A model generated the notes under the pieces. That model saw only the letters and a list, made by a program, of their open reading frames with translations, was not told the DNA's origin and ran no database searches. This document shows positions 25,491 to 36,670 of a stretch of DNA of 64,000 bases, one piece after another (positions within the stretch are counted from its first letter, which is position 1; every line of letters begins with the position of its first letter). The stretch comes from Cyanoderma ruficeps (lineage: Eukaryota; Chordata; Aves; Passeriformes; Timaliidae): positions 471,037-535,036 of the forward strand of contig VZDJ01000099.1 in assembly GCA_008694505.1 (NCBI GenBank). The letters run 5' to 3'. The position numbers and the translations under genes are program-made.

Positions 25491-25960
25491 CTTAAAAATG
25501 CAAATGTTATTAGTGTCCCGATCAGTGATAAAGCCTTTGTGCCAGGCTTTAACCTCCATTAGGGGGGATTATGAGAACGTATCCACATTGGCATTTTCCA
25601 AGTGTCACTGTGACAGCACTTGCTGCACAAATGCCTGGCTGTCACACTGAGGTTTATCACCAGGTTTTTTCCTGCGAATGCAGACTAATAAGCCCAGAAA
25701 TTACAATTGCCTCCCTGCCGAATCTGTGATAGGCGGAAATAATGATATCAGTGCCCTGCTAATCTCCTGCCTCCGCGCTTGGCACCAGCCTATTGAGTCA
25801 CCTGTCATACGCCGCTTTGATGAGGCGAATTCAATCTCTCAGCTATAATGNACCAGGTCAGCGTTCCGGCTATGTCTCCTGCCACCACTAACGACTTGGA
25901 AGGAGCCAGCCTGTATTAAGTGAATATGCCAAGTTATTAAGAAGGAGATGCCAAAGGCAG
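25490..25960. promoter_or_regulatory. Strong candidate conserved non-coding element
   Basis: Complex, repeat-free sequence has CAGACTAATAAGCCC, AGAAATTACAATTGCC, GGAAATAATGATATCAG and CCTATTGAGTCACCTGTC, plus GATGAGGCGAATTCAATC with intact CpGs. A single N sits at 25851. It has no repeats and no coding potential. Confidence 0.47.
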
Positions 25961-27400
25961 CTGGATGGGGGAGATTCTTTTTATTTCCTTTTTCACAGTA
26001 AGTGTGTGCCTAAGAAGATGCTTCACACACATGAGCATCTCCCATAGATCCGTGGTGCCGAGTTGGCCACGAGAGCCCCATGTGCCGCGTGCAGACAGCC
26101 ACAGGCTCCTCGCCCCAAAATCCACCTGGGAATGGCTGGCTTTGCACAACAGGCCACATGGAGCTGGCTTGGCAAACAAACCATGCTCCCAAAGCTGTTC
26201 CAAGCCCTCCAGCTTGCTGGTGTGTTGGGAAGGGGGTTGCTGGGGAACTGCACCCAGGCCTGACTGGGCAGCCGTGGAGAGAATTTCCTGTGCTGGATCC
26301 ATCCCTGCCTGGATGTCCGTGTCAATCCACTTTGTGCTAGAGACATTGAATTTCTCCTTCTCTCAGATGTCTCTGTGTGTGAAACCAAGTCACACCCTGC
26401 CTTTGAACAGGAGCAGAAATGCTTGGTTTGTTTATTTGAATATAAAGGAAAATTACTACATTTCCTCAAGCTGCCAGAGGTCCCAAATGCACGGAGAAAA
26501 GCATCTCCAGCTGAGGGTTTAAGTCACCTTGGAGAAGTGCAGTCTGTCAGAGCCCACTACTGGAATTCCATAGGTTGGGTACCACCCAGGGACTCTCCGT
26601 GCTGCCCAGACTTCCAGCTGGATGGCCTCTCCCTGGTGTCTTTTTGCCACGATCCTGTGGGTGTGGGTGACACAGCCATGGTCCAGTCCTGCAGAGGCTG
26701 GCACATCCTGGAGGGAAGCGACCCTTCCCACGCGGTTCCATCGCCACCACCCTGTGGGAGCCTCTGGTGCTGAGCCACCTTCCCTTGGCCTTCCCTGCCA
26801 GGGGATGGGTTTTTACTGATACGACATTCGTGTTCCAGGATCTTGACCAAGTCTTTGCTAGGGCAGGGGTAAAGCAGCAGAATTTCAGATGTCAAGCTTT
26901 TATTAAGGTGAGCATTCGAGGCAGGCCCTGGATGGGCATCCTGGACTGCTCTTCAGCGGGTGAAAGGCAATTGTTGGGCTGGAGAGAGGACAGAGCAGAA
27001 ACCAATTGACCCACGCTGGACAGCGAACAGCCCTGAGCCCCTTTTGCCAAGGGTCCTTGCAAAGAAATCTTTTTTATTAGAGCTGAGTGCTGAAATTATT
27101 TCAAGGAAGTGATTATCTGTCTAATAACAACTGTGCCCGCGTGAGTGACTGCCGCAGAAAGAATTAAGGCAACGGATTTGACATTGAGGTGGCAGCGACA
27201 CGGGCACATGGGGCTGTGCGTGTTTGGAGGGACGCTTCTGCTCGGAGCTTGGCTCTGGCCCCTCCAGTAGGAAGGGGATGGGTGGTGGCAGAGGTGCCCG
27301 GATGTCCTTTGGTTTTGGGGATGTCCTCACCATCCCGGAAGAGCCAAGTTTGAGCCTGGGCGTCATCCCACTCCCCTGACAGCCTGGTGCCCGCCTGTCA
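25960..27400. other. Gene-free sequence
   Basis: Ordinary unique DNA. Long-looking frames at 26.0-26.5 kb overlap on both strands and lack paired splice sites. Confidence 0.5.
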
Positions 27401-28460
27401 GGGAGCTGGGCGCCGCCACCCTGAAGCACCCCCCACATCCATCTCTCCTAATTAAGGCATCCAATCTAATTAGGGCGGCGCCCCGCGCAGCCGCCCCGTG
27501 GGGGCGCATCAAAGCCGGCGTGGGGAGCGCGCGCGGGCAGCGCAATTACCCAAGTTAAGAAAACATCCCTGTAATTAGCCAGGCAACTCCGAGCACAAGG
27601 AATGGAAATTAGTCACAGCGCAATAAATTAGTCGGTGCATATATTACGTGCCGGGAGCACCCCGGGGGCCTCCTGTTTGCAAGGCTTTGGTTTGCAGCCC
27701 CATGCCTCTCAATAAAGCATTCATCCCTAGGTGATTATGTGCTAGAAAAAGGAGTTTTTAACTGAATTACAAATTTTCTTTTCTAATTCTTTTGTGGGCA
27801 GAATTGGGATCCGTCACTTTTTTCTCACTTTTTTTTTTCTTTTTTTTTTTTTAAGGTCCGGGGAGCAAAGCCACTTCCCTCCCCCTTCAGCTAATAATTA
27901 ATTTTCAGCTTTTCAGGGTGATTCAAGACCCTGCATTGTTTGCTTTAATTAGGAGTGGTAGTTAAGGAACTATTTCAGAATCCCTCCCCAATTCTGAACT
28001 ATTTTAGCTGTCGTTTCTTTCCTGGGGAAAGAAAAGGGGAGGGCAAAGCAGGAAATTGGACTGTAGCAGCACATAACATTTGCATCAAAATAATACAGCC
28101 GGCAACAGAAAATCACAATCACATCACTCAGAAGGAAGGAACAGAATACAAATTAAAGGAATAATGTAAATTTTTTGCCATTAAGCTTCAATGACCATTT
28201 GAAATGGTGCAAGGCACAAAGGTTTTGATGAGCATCATCCAGTTTGATTATTCATACTTGTGCTTCTGCTTGAATTAAAGTAGGAGTGCTAGAGCCTGTT
28301 AGAGCAAAATATTTGAATTGGTAGTGAACTCTCACCTTTACTTGCATCCATTTACTTTTCAAATGAATACCAGATAAGTTAGTGCATTTTATAATCGGCC
28401 TGTTTTCCAGTGAGTGCTGTCATTACATACCAATTTCTTTTAGAAGTGCTTCCTAAGAAA
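27400..28460. promoter_or_regulatory. Candidate conserved non-coding cluster with CpG-rich edge
   Basis: A CpG-rich start (27.46-27.55 kb) leads into GCAATTACCCAAGTTAAG, CTGTAATTAGCC, GAAATTAGTCACAGCGCAATAAATTAG and CATATATTACGTGCC. A C/T-rich poly-T tract lies at about 27827-27854, then AT-rich unique sequence with CTAATAATTAATTTTC. No repeat family is recognised. Confidence 0.42.
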
Positions 28461-29090
28461 CATTAAATACTTACAAATAAGGATGTGTCCATCACCGGCA
28501 GCAGCCCTCTGCAAGCAGGGCGATGCAGGCAGGTTGTGGGCCCTCCCTCCCAGGGCTATGTGCATGGCTTCCTCCGACCCCATGTGGGCCTGCCTGCAGG
28601 CCGTCTGACCTCGATTGGGAGCTCCCTGTGGGCTCCAGGCAGGGATCCAGCCCTGCTGCCCCACCAATGGAGGTGCTGGTGTGTGGGTGCTGCAGAGCCA
28701 CGGGCAGGAACATCCCTGCTGGGCTTTCCAGCCACAGCCACAGGAGGAAAGATCATGGTCAGGAGCTCTCCCTCAGCTTCCAGCCTGCAGCTTTCTCCCC
28801 TGAGCAATCGCTGCTTTATCCAGGTCCAGCACTTGCATACACAGATGGCTTGCAGAGAGGAAAAATGAGAGGAATGACCAGGATTGAATGTGGGTTTTCA
28901 GGTGCTGCCCTGTGAATAATTATGGATGCAGGGAAAAACCAAGGAGCATTAGGGTGGGGTGGCAGGAACCAGCCTGGAGAGGCTTCCCTGGGGCCTGATC
29001 TGACCAGCGTGAGGGGCTGGCAGCTTTGTTGGATGCCTCAAGAGCAAAACTGGCCATATGTTTGTCTGAGGAGATACTGCGGGATTGATG
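28460..29090. other. Gene-free sequence
   Basis: GC-rich unique DNA with overlapping frames on both strands. No gene. Confidence 0.5.
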
Positions 29091-29094
29091 GCCT

Positions 29095-29330
29095 CAAAAG
29101 TTGCAGCACGAGAGATTTAGATTGGATATTGGGAAAAATTTCTTGTCCAAAGGGCTGTCGGGCACTGGAACAGGCTACCCAGGGCAGTGGGGGAGTCACC
29201 ATTCCTGGAGGGATTTAACAGATGTGTGGATGGAATGCCTGGGGACATGGGTTAGTGGTGGCCTTGGCAGTGCTGGGGGAACAGTTGGACTTAGAGGGCT
29301 TTTCCAACCTAAATGATCCTGTGGGCTCCT
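29095..29330 (+). mobile_element. CR1 LINE 3'-end fragment, plus orientation
   Basis: Recognised by hallmark phrases in order: GAGATTTAGATTGGATATTG, GGCACTGGAACAGGCTACCC, CAGGGCAGTGGGGGAGTCACC, CCTGGAGGGATTTAACAG, GGGCTTTTCCAACCTAAATG and ATCCTGTG. This is the truncated 3' end typical of avian CR1. It has no open reading frame of its own. Confidence 0.9.
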
Positions 29331-29371
29331 GAAGAAGCCAAAAGGCAGACTTAAAATCCATGCAGAAAATC

Positions 29372-29525
29372 CCAGAAAGATTTAGGTTGGAAGGACCTTA
29401 ATGCTCATCTCATTCCATGGGCAGGGACACCTTCTACAATCCCAGGTTGCTCCAAGCCGCGTCCAACCTGGCCTTGGACACTGCCAGGGATCCAGGGGCA
29501 GCCACAGCTTCTCTGGGCAAAGCTA
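29372..29525 (-). mobile_element. CR1 LINE 3'-end fragment, minus orientation
   Basis: The plus strand shows the reverse complement of a CR1 3' end: AGATTTAGGTTGGAAGGACC, CATTCCATGGGCAGGGACACC, GTTGCTCCAAGCCGCGTCCAACCTGG and CCTTGGACACTGCCAGGGATCC. It lies about 40 bases after the plus-oriented copy, making a tail-to-tail pair. Confidence 0.9.
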
Positions 29526-29689
29526 TTTTGCTAAGTAATAATTAAGTTATTCCTAATGAGCAACGAGCTGGTAATGCTGCCCAGAGCCATCCTCCAGCTC
29601 CATGAGCTTGGAGGTGTCTGCAGAGCTCCTGTGGGCTGGCAAGCACTCGCTGCTGGACCAGTGGGAGCTGCGGGATGCCTCGCCCTGCC

Positions 29690-30130
29690 CCGCGCCGAAG
29701 CTCGATAAAATGCCTTTTATTAAGATGAGGGAGGGGGAATTCAATGCGACTACACATCAAACCCGACCAAACCTCCGGTTTAGCAATTCCCGAGCAATCC
29801 CTCAGGAGCCAATGAAGGCCGGGTTATTTAAATTAGAAAGGCCGGGGATGAATGCCTGCCTTTGTCCGGGCTCTTCCCCAAGGTGATCTGGGTTAAACCT
29901 GCGCTCTCAGGGTTAATTATCAGCTCCTTTTCTTTTAAAAATGTTTTTTTCCTTATTGACACGGGGAGTTGATTTATGTAATATCCATCATAATTCCCAG
30001 ATTTTTGTAGATTACAAGGTTATCCCGACGCACCGCTCTGCTAGCCGAGGGGCTCCGAGCTGGCCTCCCACCCCGCTCCGGCCACCACCGCCCACCCTGC
30101 AGTTGCCTGGCCCTCCTTAATTAGGGATGT
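29690..30130. promoter_or_regulatory. Candidate conserved non-coding element
   Basis: Repeat-free block with retained CpGs, GCCAATGAAGGCC (CCAAT-like), GGGTTATTTAAATTAG, AGGGTTAATTATCAGC and GTAATATCCATCATAATTCCC. It directly follows the CR1 pair, so the insertions stopped at its edge. Confidence 0.42.
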
Positions 30131-31790
30131 TTAATACAAGGGGCTCTGGGGTGCAATTAAAACCAAATAAAACAAAAAGGCAGCATGGAAAAGCACAGCC
30201 CTGCTCTTTATTTCTGCCTTCTCCCTCTCCCCGGTGTCTGTGCTGCTTCTCCAGCCCACCAGGGATGGTTTTTGGTTACCACCAGCCCCAGCCCAGCAGA
30301 AGCCCAATCCCGTTCTCTCCAAATGGGGGAAATGGACTCCATGCACTCGTGGGGTCACATCCCTGCACGTGAGCCTGGAGGTGCTGTGGGCCCTCTCCTG
30401 TCCGTGTCAGTAGTTCCATAAACCAGCTGAAGAAGAGGTCAGATTGGCACCCAGCTCTCCAAAGCAAGTCTCCCAAGCCTGAATCCCCCAGTCCTGGGGA
30501 AAAGGAGCTGTGCCTGACCCCTCCAGTCCCAAAGTTTGAGATGCCCCTGTGGTGTTGAGGAGGTTTCCCAGTGTCTGGGCACAGGGAACAGGCTGGGCTG
30601 GCAGGTGAGGGGAGGCATGCCCAGCTCCCAGCACACGCAGCACCTCAGAGACTTCAGGAAGGAGCGTTTCCTTGGGCCTGGCTGTTCCACATTACGCATC
30701 TCTCCATACTTATTTTTCTTCCTCCCATCCTTGGGGTTTCTGCTGCTTTCTCCCTGCCCAGTGCCTCAAAGCCTTGCTGCATTTGCAGGCCCTTTTCCAC
30801 CTCCTTGTTTTCCAGACTCTGACCTGTGTGTGGGCAGACATGGATTTCTGACAGTGCTAAGCACGTCTCTGCCACAAACCACAGCTTTAAGGGATCATTC
30901 CACTTGACTGGCTGAGAAGAAAACTGCTCTGATAGAAACTATGTCATAATAGTTGGGAGCTGGATAACAACACCCTGCTGCCGGGGTTGATCTATTCTCC
31001 TACACCGGCGTGGGGAATTGGTCTCCACCAAAGCAGAAAATGGAGCTGGCTTTTCAGGAGGGTTTAAAATCAAGCGACTCGGGACTCACCAGATGATAGT
31101 TTCAGTAATATTTCCGTGGCCAAGGCAGCCCTTTTGTTCTGGGAGCTGCTGGTCTGCAAAGCAAATGTCCCACAGCATCAAACCAGAGTTCCCCACAAAA
31201 GTTTAACTTTGACTTTCAGCTCCCCACAGCAGCACCGCTGGGGATGGGAGGGTGCCTCTGCCTCTCAGGAGTGATCAGGGGGAGGTGGTGAAGTTTAAGA
31301 GCAGCAGCCTGAGCGATGATGAGAAGAATGACGCATGCTCTGGATTTACCCAGAAATCAAGAACATCTGTCTAGGTTTGCTTTGGAAAGGCAGAAATTAG
31401 GGGGTTGCTTGAGAGTGAGGGCTGGGAATCTCTGGCGATGGCTGAGAGAGTGACACAGGGTGACAGAGCCACCACAGGAGCAGGCCTGGAATAAACCCTC
31501 CTCCCATGTCTGGCTGGTGCACATGACACTCCACCCCAGCTGGCACCCTTGGCAAGGGTCCCCAGGCAATCTGAGGAATTAGTTTAACTCTGGGTCTCCA
31601 GTTTGGTTTTCCAGGGGAGGAGGTGCAGTCATCGCAGTGACCACAGAGCTCGCAGCAGGTCCTCTCCGTGGCTCTCAGCAGTGTCCCAGCTGGAGGCTGC
31701 CTGAAAAAGTGACGTTTTCCATGATGTGATGCCAGCTCACCCGGATGCTGCAGCCATCCCAGCTCAGTTGGCCGCTGCTCCCTTTTCCTG
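30130..31790. other. Gene-free sequence
   Basis: Ordinary unique DNA. A poly-pyrimidine patch at about 30.70-30.73 kb is not followed by an exon. Confidence 0.55.
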
Positions 31791-31794
31791 ATGC

Positions 31795-32110
31795 ACTTTG
31801 CACAGCTGGAGTTGGTTCGTGCGATAAATAGACGCGGTTCAAAACTATGACTCCTCTGAACTTTTTAACCTCACACGAAAGGGAGGAATTCTAAGAGCAA
31901 TGGGTAAAATTCAATTAACTGAGATGACAGAAAATAATCTACTGAGCGCATACATCAGGCAATTGGAAGCTTTCATACCTTTCGAAAAGGAAATAACCTA
32001 TTTCTTTCCCTGTTATCTAATGACACAGGAGTTTATTTCTCTGGAAGCAGTTATAAATCTACCTAATGGGGCCTAAATGCTGTTGCCAGGCAATTAGGGG
32101 TTCATTGTGT
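31795..32110. promoter_or_regulatory. Candidate conserved non-coding element
   Basis: Contains GTGCGATAAATAGACGCGG, AAAATTCAATTAACTGAG, CATCAGGCAATTGG, GGCAATTAGGGG and GGCTAATTC cores in repeat-free sequence. CpGs are retained despite high AT. Confidence 0.4.
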
Positions 32111-33000
32111 GGCTAATTCTTTCACTTCCATGGTGGTGATTGCAGTGGCCGGCAAGCCGAGGTCCCTGGGCTATGTTTGCCCCCATGCAGTCCCCGTGTG
32201 GAGCACACCTCTGGCTCTGGGTGTGCTCGTGCTCTGTGGCTCTGCCCAGGGCACTCCTGGCCTTGTCACACCATGACTTATTCAGTGTCTGATCCGTGAG
32301 TTATCCTGTCCCCCTGAGCTGATTCCAAAGGTTCCTGCGCAAACCCTCTGCGCAGCCTGGGCAGATTTTGGTTATGAATGAGCACAGAGACACACACAGG
32401 AGCATTATTTATCTAAAATATATAAGCAGGAGGAATCTTCATAAATCACAGGCTGCTATTATCCTGGGGTTCATGACAGCCATATCATTTTTTTCCACAG
32501 AAACCCAGACCACATTAAACACCCCAGGCCTTGAAAAGGGACCTTTCAAACCCATACAATTGCTCTATTTATCCCATTCCTTTAGCATTTAATATTTGAA
32601 GTCTGTTCTACACAATCAATCTTAAAATTACACAGTCAATCTTCAAATCAGGATTTAAGTCAGAATTTATTGAGAGAAGCTCCTGTATCTGCCTGTAGGA
32701 ATTTTGTTGTTTATGACCTGAGGAACAGGGTGGTTAATTCTGGAGGGAGAGACTTTGGAAAGCTGTTTTACATTGGGCTCTGCTCATGTCAGGGTTGTTG
32801 GGGAGCGCTGGCAGGCATGGGGGCAAGGCTGTGGATGCTGCAGGAGACCCGGGATGCTGCAGGAGCATCGCTGCCCTGCGGTGGCACCTCACAAGATCAT
32901 TTGAGAAGACCCCTCCTTGGGCTGCACTAATCAAGGGCTGTGCCCAACAGTTTACTACAGCATTTAATTAAACAAATTTACCTTTTGAGGGAAAATCCAT
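32110..33000. other. Gene-free sequence
   Basis: Unique sequence with an AT-rich piece at 32.39-32.66 kb. Nothing recognisable. Confidence 0.5.
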
Positions 33001-33340
33001 CACAAGCAATTTGGGTTCTGGTGTATCAGAGCCTTTTTTGAGGTGACTAGTGCTTTTAACCACTGTCTAAAGTGCAGGCGGTGTTAATTAGCATATTTAG
33101 GAGTAAGTAGATTTAGCATGCAGTAATCATTCCCTAATTCAGTAAGAACTATCTCTGGTGAATAGTGGACATTAATGACAGTTGCAAGAGCTTAGATATT
33201 ACATAATCACTAATTACATTCTGCACAATTAGCAGAGACTCCTCAGTGTGAATGGCTAATGGCTGATTTGTGTCAGCAGCCTGTTCTGGCCGTACAGAAA
33301 TATAAACAGTCTGCATAATGTTCTGAGGGAATTAGCATTG
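33000..33340. promoter_or_regulatory. Candidate conserved non-coding element
   Basis: Dense ATTA-type cores: GGTGTTAATTAGCATA, TCCCTAATTCAG, ACATTAATGACAG, ATCACTAATTACATTC, CACAATTAGCAG and GGCTAATGGCTG. Repeat-free. This is the highest local density of such cores in the desert. Confidence 0.43.
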
Positions 33341-34010
33341 GGAAGGAGGTTATCTGTGGAGGTGGGAGGGCAGAGGAGTTCTGATGGATGGGCTGAGCCT
33401 GGAGCCAGCATCGTGCCTGAACATGCACCTGCCCTTCCTCATGGATGGCTTCAAACTACCACAATGCACTTTGAGCTCCCATGGGCAGACAGTAAATCTG
33501 GCACTCAGGAGCCTCTGAGGGAGTGTGGGGTGTTCTACTGAGTGCTGAGTGAAGTGGTGCAGAGCTGGCACCCGCAGCTGAACTCTCAGTCCGTGGAGGC
33601 CTCATGCTCCGTGCCAGGGAGCAGCTGGGAGCAACACACAGCCTGCCAGGGCAGGAGCAGGGCCAAGCAGGGAGCAGCAACCTGCAAGTCCTGCTTGGTT
33701 TGTTTGGGGTTTTTTTTCCCACCACTCTGTCTCTGAAAATAAAAATGCAATAGTGGCTTGCTCTGCCGCATTCGGCATTTCCTCACCATTAACCATTTTC
33801 TGAAAGGATGAAAAAGCTGAGCTCTGCTTTCCGCCCATCGTGCATGCCAAAGTTGCCCCTCAGGGAGAGGGCCTTCCTTGGGTGAACCTTCCAGTGATTT
33901 GGGCAACAGCGAGGTGGCAGGCAGGGGAATCAATTTTTGCCCCATTGATTTTTAGTGATGTTTGGATCAGGTCCATGGATTCTTGCAAGCGAATTCAGGC
34001 TCCCACATTT
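33340..34010. other. Gene-free sequence
   Basis: Ordinary unique DNA with overlapping short frames. Confidence 0.5.
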
Positions 34011-34340
34011 GTTGTGTGATTAAAATGAGGAATAGCGGTATTAAGCTGAGGGAATCGTTTTGGACAAATCCAAAGCAGGAGACTTGCGCTGGGCCCCTGT
34101 ACCTTGAGGTACTGGGTATTTTAAATTAAGATTGCATGTGGTTTTAAAAGGCATTGTCAGAGCAAAAGCAATTTAACAAAAGGCAATGTATCTGACGGCA
34201 ACTCTCCTGTCTGCCAAGTGCTCTTCTCCGCGAGCGCATTGTAGGGACGCAGATTACATCTCCTGAATATTTTTGTCTGTTGCTCAGTTCATTTTCATAA
34301 TAATAACTCGCATCCATCTCCATCCTTTCATTTTGAAGGG
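34010..34340. promoter_or_regulatory. Candidate conserved non-coding element
   Basis: Repeat-free AT-rich sequence with GATTAAAATGAGGAATAGCGG, TTTTCATAATAATAACTCGC and retained CpG (CTCCGCGAGCGC). Confidence 0.35.
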
Positions 34341-34611
34341 TTGCAAACTATTACACAAACACACTCACTCCTGATGCAGCCACCTCCAGGGGACAGCTGG
34401 TGCCTTTCGGCAGCGGGGAGCAGGATGTGGCCACCCGGGAGGATGCTGACCCCAGCAGCCTCTGGCTGGGGGAATGAGTGATTCTGGGGAGCCCCTGCCT
34501 GCAGCACACCCCCTTGTACCTCCAGCACAGACCTATCGGTGCGTGGCTGCTGGGGAAACACGGGGCGAGTCCCTGTCCCACCTGTGCCTGGGGGGGACCC
34601 ACAGAGGGACA

Positions 34612-34775
34612 CACGGGGCCCAGAGAAGCTGTGGCTGCCCCTGGATCCCTGGAAGCATTCCAGGCCAGCTTGGACGGGGCCTGGGATAGTGGGAGGTGTC
34701 CCTCCCCATGGCAGGAAGTGGAACAAGATGGACTTCAAGATCTTTCCAAGCCATGCCAATCCGGGATTCTGTGTC
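34612..34775 (+). mobile_element. CR1 LINE 3'-end fragment, plus orientation
   Basis: Hallmarks in order: GCTGTGGCTGCCCCTGGATCCC, CCAGGCCAGCTTGGACGGGGCC, GGGAGGTGTCCCTCCCCATGGC, GATGGACTTCAAGATCTTTCC and a degenerate GATTCTGTG end. Confidence 0.88.
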
Positions 34776-35319
34776 TGAAGGAAAACATCTCAAAGCCCTA
34801 GAAGCCTCAGCGAGGCTACCTTTTTTTGCCCCAGCACACAAGTGGCTGTGCCCTGTTCCACACCACACCCCCAGGCAGGACTTGGGGAGGGTTTATAACA
34901 TTTACAGTGTTGTTTCGCAGCTGCTGAGATGTTCAGAATCAAGACTGAACATACTGGCCTTTGGGTGCCTTGTCTAGAAACCCCATTTTTTCATCTCTGT
35001 GGGGCCTGTGGCCGGGCTGGTGTGAGGAAAGGAAAGCAGTGGTGGAGCTGAGGCCGGCGAGATTTCCCCTCAGCATGCCGGGGAGGAGCAGTTCAGCGGG
35101 CATAGCACGGAAAGCACCGTGCTCAGTTAGGGCTGCTCAAAGCCACGCTCCTCGGTGTCACCGGTGGCTTTTCCATGCCAACGACCGTGCAGAGCACGTG
35201 CCGTGCCCTCTCCGCCCCCGGCCTCGGAGCGTCCTGGGTCCTCCGGCCTGGCGCCGAGGGCTGGAGATGAGCCGCAGGCCCTGGCGCGGGGCAGCATTTC
35301 CCTAAGTGCTGTTTGCCGA

Positions 35320-36670
35320 GGCAGGTGCTATTCCTTTCATTATCGCCAGGACATTTAAATCTCACTGATTGGCATTGTTGTCTCAAAGACGGTGTTTTTC
35401 CTGCTGAGAAACTACATTAGATCGGCGAAACGGAGCTCATTTCCATTCACTCAGCAGTCTCTCTAGAAATGACATGCAGTGCTTGAAACTGTTTATTTCC
35501 AAATTCAGGCCTCCTCCGCATCAGTCATCAGCTTCAATTACCAGTTTTCCGCAGCCGAGCCATCAGGCAGCCTGACACGAGGGTCCAACCTAATTCCCAC
35601 CTTCTCCAAAGTCAAGAGCATAATGTGCAGATGAAAAGGTGGAAAATAGCCTGGACTTCATTAGCATGCAGAGCCCGGCTGTTCATTTGCTTGCTGCGAA
35701 TGGAAGTTCTGACACTCGGCGCCTTCTGCAATATGAGAAAAGTCCTCTTCAGAGTATATGATGTCCTCACCAGCCAGCAAAGGTCATCAAAAAGGCAGGC
35801 GCTGACCTTGCTCCCTGCTCTTCATGACTAGTTTATTGATTCCAGGAACACCTCATTACATGCCGGATCAACATATTATTGCCATGTTCAGCGGCTGAAT
35901 TGTTTACAAGTGTCTTTATAACCAGCAAAAAGCCTTCCGGATGATGCATGACTACACTCATTTGTATGTGACCTGCCAATTAGATGTTATCCGATCTGGT
36001 ACCGTGTGTCCTGATCCCTGACCGGGTCCGCTGCCCTGCATCAGCACGGGCCCATTTACTACTTCTTTCGAACAGCTCTTTGGCAAAGTGTCCATTAGCC
36101 TGTCAGTCTGTAAATATTTTATTTTTTTACCTTGGAAGCAGCAGCGGAGGGACCGCTGGCGCTCCCACTCCATCATTTGCTATGCATGAGGTTGATAATC
36201 AGCTGGGGGAGGCGAGGGGGTGTTTTATGGCAGCGTCTGATGGCCCACCCCATTTGCAGTCAGCGTGCGTGGCCCGCGCTCCTGCGCCGCGTGCCACCCC
36301 ACCACAGGGACCCGGCATATTTTATTCTGGCACCAGCACTGCGAGGCTGCTGATTTATCGGCCGGGGGAAGGCAGGAGCAAACCCCCCTGTGCTCAGCCT
36401 CGCCCTGCCTCCAAAGACCCCATAACTTACCACACAGCAAACGCATTTCCCCCTTCTTTGTCTTTACCGCGCTTTGCGTTCTCCCTTGTTAATATATTGC
36501 GCTGCATTATTTATCCCAGCCTGCAGCCCAGGGTATTTACACACACGGAGACACGAGAACTTCAAAAATAAATCACGGGGCATGACTACTATTTTAATCT
36601 CTCATTACAGACACTTCTGTGGCTCCATAAAGAAAAGAGTGGTGCGGCAGCTCAACGAGTGAGTCCGTAA
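35320..36670. promoter_or_regulatory. Large strong candidate conserved non-coding cluster
   Basis: About 1.3 kb is free of repeats, has high complexity and keeps CpGs, with balanced composition unlike its neighbours. Segments include ACTACATTAGATCGGCGAAACG, CAGCTTCAATTACCAG, CTTCATTAGCATGCAG (about 35.66 kb), GACTAGTTTATTGATTCCAGG, CGGATCAACATATTATTGCC and GCGCTGCATTATTTATCCC. Reading frames are short in all six frames. It is the best single candidate for an ultraconserved regulatory block here. Confidence 0.5.

Noticed and set aside
35984..36571. 195-codon plus-strand open frame
   Set aside because: It lies in the candidate conserved block. Overlapping frames on both strands and the residue composition do not suggest a protein.
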